DNA of 64,000 nt from Pelodera strongyloides (lineage: Eukaryota; Nematoda; Chromadorea; Rhabditida; Rhabditidae): contig JAANDG010000378.1 in the NCBI GenBank assembly GCA_036852015.1, forward strand, positions 1 through 64,000, written 5' to 3'. A model generated the notes under the pieces. It made no database searches. It was not told the DNA's origin and was given only the letters and a program-made list of their open reading frames with translations. This document shows positions 45,052-53,571 of the stretch, piece after piece. Position 1 is the stretch's first letter. Each line of letters begins with the position of its first letter. Made by a program: the position numbers and the translations under genes.

Positions 45052-47746
45052 ATGCTTGGGGAGGAGCCAAGTCCCGCCAACTCGATTGCGGGTGGGTCTT
45101 CGGTTGATGATACTGTGGCGGAAGTCTTAGATGAGCTAATATCGAGACTAAGCCCAGATGTCATGACGTCACAGATGTTGCATCACCTGGCGAAACGAAG
45201 ACCATCAGGGACGGAAGACGTTAATGTAGAGATTAAAGAAGTCGAAGACGTCGTCGAGCAGATTATTACGAGGACCGTCGACGACTTGGAAGTGGTGGAA
45301 GTTCTGGTTCAAGACGTGGTACAGGATGTGGCAGAGACAGTTGGGGAAACGGACGTGAAGGTGGAAAAATCGTGTGTGGAAGATTGGAAACATGAAGCTG
45401 GAGGTGGGTATCCATTTGGTCTATACGTAACCACCAATGAAGCCTATTTATTACGCGCATGAACTTCAAGTGAAAGGCGCTCAGGTTTGCCATATAAGTG
45501 TTCAAGTGCGCGAAAGGCACGCAGGTTTGCCATATAAGTGTTCAAGTGAGCGAAAGGCGCGCAGGTTTGTCATATAAGTGTGCAAGTGAGCGAAAGGCGC
45601 GCAGGTTTGCCATATAAGTGTACCCACACGCTTAGTATTAAGAAAGATAAAAGATAAAGAGCACCCCGTTATACGGTTATACCAACCGATACCTTTACAC
45701 GCGTAGTATACCTTTACATAAAAGTAACAACAATAGGAAATGACGAAACATTTCAAACTTTAGGCGCTGCCGCACAGAATGGTATTTTCTATTCTTCATC
45801 CAATAGCAGTTACACTGACTCACTGTCGCCGATCCAGACACTTATCAAAGAGGAATTTTCGGATGGTTTGTGTTTTTTAAAGTGATATCACACGTGGTTC
45901 GTAAGGACAAATGCATTTCTATGTATTACATTCAAATGTTGTTCCATTCTCTATAGGAAACCCAGTAGTGACACAAAATTTGCATATAATACATACCATA
46001 GGAATGCAGCTGTCCTGAATAGTACGCCTTGTGGGGGTTTGCACGTATCCCAAATTTTGGTGTGATTCTGTCAATACTACCGTATTTCTGCACGAAACCT
46101 GCATTTATAATATGAAATATTAAAAAAAAAAATATTCTCGTGTAGTTCCAAGATACGGTAAATTTTCAGCATACTTGCAAACCCAATTATTTAATAATGC
46201 GCTTTTTCTGACTCATTTTAGCATTAGTCCGGGTTTTGAGTGATAAGCCTTATCAAATATAGTTGCTTGTTTCCGAAGTACCCCGCAAAAATATATCGAC
46301 GGACCCGTGAAGGGTCATTAGGGATCGTGTTTTATAAATACCTAAGCCTAAGTTAAGGTACTTGAGAAAATACTGATTTTTCTAGTTCTTACTGAATAAA
46401 CAATGTCTTTTAAGCAAATTAGTGATCGTAATAAAACAATGTAGAAAGGGATAACGCTTTGGTTTGGGGTGACCGCAACTGACCGGAATCGAACTCATGA
46501 CCTTTGTATACTTACCGTAATAGCATCCCTAAAATTAACATAAATTAGCATATCTATTTCAGACGTGATCCCTCAAAACTCTTCCCTGGCTCTCACTCCC
46601 CCGTATTCCACGCGTGGATCCGTTGAGAGGGAGGAAGAGCAAAATTTGCATAATGCTGCTCTGATGACGTCATCGGCCGAAAGCACTCCTGAAGAGTCAA
46701 ATAGCTTCACCGCGCCCATCTACGACGACTGTCAACCGGGGCCCTCGGGTTCGGTTCTATCCGCGACCGCGCGTTTTGCGGAATCGCTAGAGAACACTTG
46801 GGACTCGTCATCTTCGTTCCTGTCGGTGTATTCTGGTAGGTATTTTTTTGGAATAGGCTGATTATTTAACTTTGCGGTTTAGACGGGATGCCGCAAGTGC
46901 GCCACTGTTGCGCCAACCGTACCACTGCTATCTACCGCGCGCACCCTTCATTAGGTCCGCGACCAAACGTGTCCCCATCTTGTGCGGCGACTGTGTGGCA
47001 CTGCGCGTTGGCGCTTTTTCATCATCCACTTTTCAAGAACTTTGTGTTCAAGGGTGGTTTTATAAGTTGTTGTCTTCAGATGGCGAAAATCGAAATTCAA
47101 GAAACCGTCTCAGTCGTGGAATGCGCAATTCGGCAATGGATATTGGTCAGCTTATTTCGAGTTTCTAGTTTCTTTGATTTCTTTTTCTGATTTTCAGATA
47201 CATTTCCAGTTTGTTTCCTTTTCTTACACTAGTCTGATATTTATGGCATACAGTTTGCCTATAGCACACCCATCGGTCATTCGTTTCACGAACCACGTGA
47301 CATACCCCTTTAAAAAACGTATTTAGATTTTCCTTCTTCTCGAAAACGTCGCTTGGGCGGAAGCGGAAGTGGTTCACATAAGCGAGTCCGTATTGATGCC
47401 GACGGGAAGGTGGCAGTACTCAAGTGTGAGTGGGCGGATTGTACTGTACAGGAGGAGTCGATTGACGATTTATTCGATCACGTTATGAAGGTAAGAGGAC
47501 TTGGCTACATTATATTTGTGGTTCATACATTATTGGTGCATATTTATGTGTGAAATGCGATTTGCATAGCAATGGTCCTAACATCTTTCTGCACAAGCAA
47601 ATTCAGAGCAATCAACTACTATTTTCGAGTAGGCCTGACCTTTCAAGTCTTTATGTATGGTTCGTGTGTAGTAAATAGTTATTAGGTGTATTTTATAACA
47701 CAAGCTGTAAGTTACATTGATTTCTTTGATTGTCTTTGTGTGTAAT

Positions 47747-47779
<33 letters not shown>

Positions 47780-50700
47780 CCTGTTGTAGTTTCCTCATTT
47801 CCTCATTTGTCTTTATTATGAGAATAATACAAGTCCTGCAAACTGTAGAATACCTTTTATTTCAGACTCATATGAGTGAGCTCCGCGAACTTGAGCAAAA
47901 GATCTCCTCGGGGGAGATGGAAGTGCCCGGAAGTTCTGCCAATGAAGATGATAATGATAACGAGAATGAAGATGACCAAGCAGATGAAAACGAAGCAGAT
48001 AATCTATTCGGCTGTCAGTGGGGCAAGTGTGACATGGCACTCACCAGAGGAAGCTTTGAGAGAAAGGTTGGTCAAACATAAAGCGAGGTAACGGCCGGTT
48101 GGTCAAACATAAGGCGATGTAACAGCCGGTTTTTGAAAAATGTGTATGCTGGACGAACAAACAAAAAGCATTCTCATGTGTTGTATGCAAATGCATATAA
48201 TTAGAATAAAAAATTGCACAGTAATGCGCATTGATTTGCATGCACTAACTGCGAATATAACATACGTTTCAAAAACCAGCCATTATATATGTTTTCCAAA
48301 GGTGGAGGTACATACTGTACTGTAGACTAGTAAGCCAAAGTCACGTATGTGATTGCGGTATCATGCTACGCAAGTTTCTCTCTCTCACAGTAAACCTTCC
48401 ACTTAACCTAATTACATATGGCACTGCTACCACAAGGCGTTGAGTAGAAACCCTAGTTACTGTGAATATTGACTACAAAGTTATCCATACGGAAAACCAT
48501 GCTCATAGATTTATTGATTGTTGATTCATTGATTTATTACTTATCGATCGATTTATTGATTTATTAAGTATCGATTGAGTTACCGATTTAAGTATCGATT
48601 GATTTCAGTTCAAATGGCTTGAGGAGCACTATCGTACCCGGCATGCCCGTGGTGCCCGACCATTCTTCTGTCTAATCGATGGATGCGATGCGAGATTTTC
48701 GTCCACAAAACAGGTCGATGATCACGTCAGAATCACGCATGTCCAGAAGACCCATGAACAGAAACATCATCATGGTGAGTGTAGATCATTTTGACGTTGT
48801 AGATCATTTTGACTTTGTAGATCATTTGGACTTTGTAGATCATTTTCACATTGTAGATCATTTTGACTTTGTAGATCATTTTGACTTTGTAGATCATTTT
48901 GACTTTGTAGATCATTTTGCCCTTGTAGATCATTTGGAATTTGTAGATCATTTTGACCTCGTAAGATCATTTGGACTTTGTAGATCATTTTGGAGATCAA
49001 ATCTGTATATTTTTTATTTTCGTTCTTAGTTCTTTCATTTCAGACGACGCCGCGTTGAAGCGAATGATCAAACCGGTCAAATTTCCAAGAGGTTTGTATT
49101 TCCCATATATATTCTCATCTGTTTTTTTCCCGCCCGGGAAAGCGTAGAATTCCGCGAGGCTAAATCATTTCACACCTCGATTTGGAATTCTGATTTGTCT
49201 TTGTCCTCTGAATCTCGATCATCAGAGGCCATATTCACCACTCAATTCCCCATGGGGAATCCCCCGTCTTTTTCTCTGCGTGTCTCATATTAGAATGCTA
49301 TTTTCTGTCCCCAGGGACTATTTCCCCGAGGGCATTGGAGTGGTGAATATGGCCTATGTTGTGCGTTGTGTCTTTATTCTACTCAATTTCGCCACTACAC
49401 ATTTTTTAAAATGACCACTTGCTTTATTTTTTTAGTACATTCACCCTCTCCCTCAGAAGAAAAAGATAGCATAACCAATTAGCCGTTATAAACTTTACGA
49501 AAGAAATAAGAATACAAACTTTCGTTAATTATATACAACGTGTTTAGCAAGTCACCCGTACTACGATACCTACTGGCATATAGTAATGCTCCGCCGGCTC
49601 TTTTCTTTCAACAAAAATGGATACCTAGAAAGAGAGGCACCGCTTCCCAAGCTAACTGGCGCGGCCAAGAGAAAAACGTAAGATATTTAATGTGATTTTC
49701 CTTTTCAATTTTTTATATGCACTCGATTTTTGGATTTTTCGTTTGCCCGAGTGCCTGTACTATTTTCAATGGTTGGTTACCTAGCAGTAATTTTTGTAAA
49801 CTTATTGTATGCACTGACTAAGATTTTGTGATCTTGAACGTGGAAAATGTAATCAATATGTGATGGTCGTTACTTATGTAGCATGTCTTCAGGCGCGGCT
49901 CTGCAGTTTTCAACCCGGAGTTGTTCATGAAGCCTCGTGATCGAATGATTACTTCAACAGATAGCTCAACTACGGTGAGTTATCGTTAGTATATTTACCT
50001 TTACCTTTTCTGATGTATACAAACGATGTATTATTCGCTTGTATGTTTAAAGCGGAATACCGGCCGGTTTTTGAAACGCATCGAATACACCAGCATTCTT
50101 CTTATGTAGCTTATGCAGATGAACATTAAAGGGTCAGGCCCATTTCAAATGACCCCTATTTTTGATGATTCCATCTGATTCTCCATATCAAATATAGTAG
50201 GATACGATATTTTTCTTTTTTCAAGTGCAAAATTCACGCATACCCAACTATTTATCGCAGTTGTCACGCCCTTTCGCTCTCATTGGGCAATATGCTATAT
50301 TGGCGTGGCAATTGCGATATTGGCCAATCAGCGCGAATGGGCGTGTCAACTGCGATAAATAGTTGGGTATGAGTGCCCACGGTAAATTGATTAATAGTGT
50401 GTGAATTTTGCGCTTGAAAATTAGAAAAATATTGCATTCTACTATATTTGACATGGAGAACCAGATGGAATCATCAAAAATAGGGGTCATTTGAAATGGG
50501 CCTGACCCTTTAATTAAAATAAAAAATTGAGCTCGGGTAAATTAGCATAAATACGAAAGAATTCAGTTGTCGTTTCAAAATCCGGCCGGTATTTCGCTTC
50601 AAGAACATCTGTTACAAATGTTGCGCAAAAATTTGCATATTATTTTTTTTATAACTTTAAAAGTTTCAATGATTTGCAGCAAGTTCCAGATTCTGCTTTA

Positions 50701-51349
50701 CTAAATTTCCCTTATTCAGGCATCCTTCAACGCTGAAGCCGAAGAACAGCTGACCTTTGACGAGCTCTTTCCTTCGGAAGTTCAAACTTCGCAGGATGTT
50801 CATAAAGTCCGTCTTCTTGCTGAAGGTGTTCCGTTGACGGAGGACGTCGGTCAAGTTGTTCCTATCGTCGTACCTGCAAACGTCGAAGTATCTCAGATCG
50901 TTGTGAAAACTCCAGAGGCAAGATCTACGTGCGTAACCCACAGCAAGCCCGTCTGGGCTCAGGTTTCGGCTGGGTTTAAGCTGGAGCCGCCTATGCCCAC
51001 CCTAGAGGCCGATATGCCTTCTCTAACTCCTGAGGCTGATGATGCCACTTCTGACGATGTGGATTCATGCTACGATGATGCAATGCCATCCCTAGACATG
51101 ATGGGTACGGTAGACTTCCCATCTTCTAAGGAATACCACCCTCTGCCTGCCTGCTCGCCTCTCCACCTGGACTCGGTCTTCCTCACCCCGGCGCCCTCCA
51201 CCCCTGCGTCCTCCATGTCGGACACAGTGTCTGACGTCGACTCTCTTTCTCAGCACTCTCATGATCATTCACACCCTCTCACATGTGAAGCTACAATTAG
51301 AAAGATATTATCTGCCGATCGATTGTTTACCTTTGTTGAATCGGGTTGA
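45052..51349 (+). CDS. Tandem-CWCH2 C2H2 zinc-finger transcription factor, about 737 aa, 11 exons
   Basis: Exons: 45052-45403, 45764-45865, 46563-46835, 47080-47145, 47327-47490, 47866-48066, 48609-48774, 49044-49091, 49548-49677 (or from 49629), 49893-49974, 50720-51349. All phases agree. Three fingers: ZF1 C298-C303-H316-H321 (CEWADC), ZF2 C369-C374-H393-H398 (CQWGKC, long inter-Cys-His loop), ZF3 C407-C412-H425-H430 (CLIDGC). A Trp two residues after the first Cys in both ZF1 and ZF2 is the tandem-CWCH2 signature of ZIC, GLI, AEBP2 and ARID2 proteins. A basic patch SRKRRLGG (269-276), a likely nuclear signal, precedes ZF1; an acidic spacer of about 47 residues separates ZF1 and ZF2. The N-terminus is acidic, with a sumoylation-like IKEE (about 145). 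The C-terminal 209 residues are acidic and rich in Ser and Pro, plausible for activation. Orthology is undecided: three fingers with a spaced first finger suit AEBP2-like better than five-finger GLI/ZIC. The 5' end could extend upstream. Confidence 0.88.
45466..45622. repeat. 40-bp tandem repeat, about 4 copies, in zinc-finger intron 1
   Basis: The unit includes GCGAAAGGCGCGCAGGTTTG and CCATATAAGTGT-CAAGTG. Copies start near 45466, 45504, 45544 and 45584. The first is shortened. Confidence 0.9.
45877..46022. repeat. CACGTGG-family MITE in zinc-finger intron 2
   Basis: Left TTTAAAGTGATATCACACGT, with CATTTCTATGTATTACATTC inside and GGAATGCAGCTGTCCTGAAT at the right. The right terminus is eroded. 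Confidence 0.65.
46032..46188. repeat. GGGGTTTGCACGTATCCC-family MITE in zinc-finger intron 2
   Basis: Ends GTGGGGGTTTGCACGTATCC and CAGCATACTTGCAAACCCA, with TGTGATTCTGTCAATACTAC inside. Confidence 0.8.
46469..46529 (-). ncRNA. tRNA-like module in zinc-finger intron 2
   Basis: On the minus strand there is a strong B box GAGTTCGATTCCGG. The A box is weak. Probably a decayed tRNA or SINE head. Confidence 0.35.
46880..47045. repeat. GC-rich dispersed repeat in zinc-finger intron 3
   Basis: GTGCGCCACTGTTGCGCC, CTACCGCGCGCACCC, GTGGCACTGCGCGTTGGCGC. It keeps open frames by composition, but the real exon begins at 47080, where phase and protein character agree. Confidence 0.55.
47250..47313. repeat. 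CACGTG-family MITE right end before zinc-finger exon 5
   Basis: CACGAACCACGTGACATACC then CCTTTAA. The terminal TTAA (47310-47313) is 11 bases before the acceptor AG at 47325-47326. Confidence 0.65.
47691..47777 (+). repeat. LINE 3' tail copy in zinc-finger intron 5
   Basis: TATAACACAAGCTGTAAGTT and TTTGATTGTCTTTGTGTGTA followed by (TTA)n closely match the 3' end of the LINE fragment at 19370-19450. No coding part remains. Confidence 0.8.
48082..48292. repeat. GCGATGTAACAGCCGG-family MITE in zinc-finger intron 6
   Basis: AAGGCGATGTAACAGCCGG at the left, ACATACGTTTCAAAAACCAG then CCATTATAT at the right. The first 30 bases are duplicated at 48069-48100 (TTGGTCAAACATAA twice). Confidence 0.75.
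48781..48998. repeat. 18-bp minisatellite in zinc-finger intron 7
   Basis: About 12 units of GTAGATCATTTTGACTTT. Because 18 is a multiple of 3, frames stay open on both strands (VDHFDF, YKVKMI), but it begins just after the exon 7 donor (GTGAGT at 48775) and is intronic. Confidence 0.95.
49226..49355. repeat. AGGCCATATTCACC-family MITE in zinc-finger intron 8, copy 2
   Basis: Inverted ends AGGCCATATTCACC and GGTGAATATGGCCT, about 130 bp. Confidence 0.9.
50047..50602. repeat. CCGGCCGG-family MITE in zinc-finger intron 10, interrupted
   Basis: Left half 50051-50125 (AGCGGAATACCGGCCGG ... TTATGCAGATGAACA), right half from 50514 (AATTGAGCTCGGGTAAATTA ... CCGGCCGGTATTTCGCTTC). The gap is the 380-bp AGGGTCAGGCCC palindrome. 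Uninterrupted copies elsewhere confirm the join. Confidence 0.92.
50126..50513. repeat. AGGGTCAGGCCC-family TTAA palindrome nested in another MITE
   Basis: Element 50130-50509 with ends AGGGTCAGGCCCATTTC and GAAATGGGCCTGACCCT, flanked by TTAA (50126-50129 and 50510-50513). It is the younger insertion and demonstrates TTAA targeting. Confidence 0.92.
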
Positions 51350-51570
51350 TTTTTATGCTAATTTAGTACTTATGCTAATGTTCTATGCAAATTAGGCTCC
51401 GCCCACAAGGGTACGATACTACGATTATGTTTCGAAGAAAGATCTCACATATGTGTTCAATTACATCTTTCCAAATAAGTTTTCTTTCAATCAACTGCCC
51501 TAATTTGTACAATTTTCTGATAAGTAAGTGGTTTTATTGCAAAATTTTCAACTCATCTTGTATTATGCGA
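51350..51570. other. 3' flank of the zinc-finger gene
   Basis: No canonical AATAAA was found close to the stop codon. The 3' end is not placed. Confidence 0.4.
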
Positions 51571-51572
51571 GC

Positions 51573-51595
51573 TTAGGCTTAGGCTTAGGCTTAGG
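51573..51595 (+). repeat. Interstitial telomere repeat (TTAGGC)n
   Basis: Just under four perfect units of TTAGGC, the nematode telomere repeat, 224 bases after the zinc-finger stop codon. Confidence 0.9.
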
Positions 51596-51852
51596 AATTA
51601 CAGTAAGTTTTCGAATACCCTTTCTTTCCATAGATTCTATGCTAATTTGAATGTTTTAGTTTGTAATTTTTGTTGAATGGGCCAGTTTTTTTACTGCATT
51701 TTTGTAATAAGCTAAGGTTCCACCTTGTTCGATGTACACATAATTTTATTTTCTCACTTACTCAGTAATTTTATATATTGTTTATTATGGACTAATAACC
51801 TGTAATAATTAATGACTTTGCAATGGTCCCCAATGAGTAGAATTGATGTTAG

Positions 51853-51920
51853 ATGTGGCTTAGTGGCAAGAGGCGCTCGCCATTTTCAAGAAATGGTCGC
51901 TGGTTCGATTTTTATTGCCG
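51853..51920 (+). ncRNA. tRNA-like module
   Basis: A-box-like TGGCTTAGTGGCAAGAGG. The anticodon arm pairs well, CCATT/AATGG around a 7-base loop TTCAAGA (anticodon position CAA), and a B-box-like TGGTTCGATTTT follows. The acceptor stem does not pair. Probably a decayed tRNA or SINE head. Confidence 0.45.
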
Positions 51921-52835
51921 CTAAGAACAGCTGAAGAATAAGACTAAACACTCTTTATTAATTTTTCGCAAATTTCATACCAAAATAACACCTCTATTAA
52001 TTTATTCATGTCACTTTTTTGTCTTTTTTTCCACTACCTTTTAAAAATGCTCATTTTATGTTCAGTGACACTGTAAAGATACTCATATCACCTGTTTATA
52101 TGCTCATTTGCTCGAATACCATACTTTCTCACATTTTTTATTTATATTATTTTTGTGTTTACTCTCTCAAATAATTCTCTAACCTCCAATAGTTTAAAGT
52201 GGTACGACACGTGATTGAATTTCCATGTATTGCATGCAAATTGTGTGCCCTTTCCGTGCATCCTAGCATATGTTCCTAAACCACGCCTTTGCTTATATAT
52301 ACGTCTTGCTTGCTCTTACAGTATGACAATATACTAATATAGAAATCCTTCACAAACAGTAATTCGTAATTACTATATCAAATTTCATGAGTACAATGTT
52401 ATCGGGTGTTGGATCAAGTTCAATCCATTTCGTTTTTTATATTTTTCATGAAAAATTTCGTTTTCTTTTCTTAGTCCCTAGCTTTCAATGTAGGTTAGCC
52501 ACTGTGTAGGCCTGCTTGTATACATCATCATAGTAGTTAAGTTACTGTTACTGCAAGGTAGAATTGCATTTTCTCGTTTTTATTTATCGATTTGGTATTC
52601 CTTGACAAAACTTTTGCGACATCATTTTTTGTTCGTAATAAATGTTATGTTATATTATAGGGGGTCGAAATGTTCGAACAAATTATCGATTGATTACACA
52701 ATAAAATGTCTGTTAAAATTATGTAGCGGCACTGCGCCACAAGTGTGCCAACTTGTAGTTCTCAACACTGAACTAACGCAGTCAATCCTCCCACACAAAT
52801 ACTGTCCGAACATAGTTTCAATACAAAAATAATCG
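51921..52835. other. AT-rich spacer
   Basis: No gene supported. A CACGTGA-type MITE left end begins near 52194 (TTTAAAGTGGTACGACACGT). Confidence 0.45.
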
Positions 52836-52837
52836 AT

Positions 52838-52978
52838 GAGCGCGCCAGGCTCTGGCGAGTTCTGAGTACCCTTGCGCGAAAACCCGGCGAACGATTGTGC
52901 ATCAGTTTTCGCATTTTGTAACTACATTTCGCGCATGTTTCGCCGCGCATCACCTGTGTTTCGTCATAGTAGTAGGCC
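52838..52978. repeat. TTCGCG-type GC-rich dispersed repeat
   Basis: GCGCGCCAGGCTCTGGCGAG, TTGCGCGAAAACCCGGCGAA, TTTCGCCGCGCATC. Same family as 25480 and 62170. Confidence 0.6.
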
Positions 52979-53571
52979 ACAGGTTTGCGTCAATAAATCA
53001 AGATACGATAGCTGATAATTATATATTTTTTATAGAAAAAAGCATGCGAAACACGGATCAGACACACACGAAAAATTGCATATGATGTAAGTTTACATAT
53101 TAGTATTAGGAATAGGTTTTTATGAGCAATTATGAAAGTGCATGTGAATTATCGATCAAAATGGCATATTTCTATATCCAAAACAGGCTATTTGCACAGG
53201 AAAACGGAAAACCGAAAAAAAACGGGGTTTGGACAAAAAGAACACCAGAAAAACCGTACACACACGAAAAAACATCGGTATTTATGTGTTTGGTGTTTTT
53301 GGTGCATGTTCTGCGTTTTTTTTTTCGTTTCCTATGTGATGGCTGAAATAATCATAGTGACAGTACGAAAAAAAGTCAATAATTGAGAGAGATATTGATT
53401 AAAAGACGTATGCTCCACATTATAAAATACACAAATTTGTGGGCCCTACATTGTGTATGGAATGCGTGTGAAACGAATGGTATTCGGCCCTAAGGTACCC
53501 CATACTGTCAGACTAGACGAGAAGAAATTAAGTGAATTAGCATAGGAATCGTCTCTGTTTCTCTGCACCTC
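52979..53571. other. Spacer downstream of the Cys-rich gene
   Basis: No gene supported. Open frames at 53122-53386 are lysine-rich and featureless. A minus-strand AATAAA could not be placed. Confidence 0.4.

Noticed and set aside
46888..47190. 100-codon frame taken as a large zinc-finger exon
   Set aside because: Open through a GC-rich repeat. The acceptor at 47078-47079 gives a shorter exon (47080-47145) with the right phase and a basic, nuclear-type sequence.
48679..49029. 116-codon frame with VDHFDF repeats
   Set aside because: It is the translation of an 18-bp minisatellite running out of zinc-finger exon 7 into its intron; the donor GTGAGT at 48775 and the phase-matched next exon explain it better.
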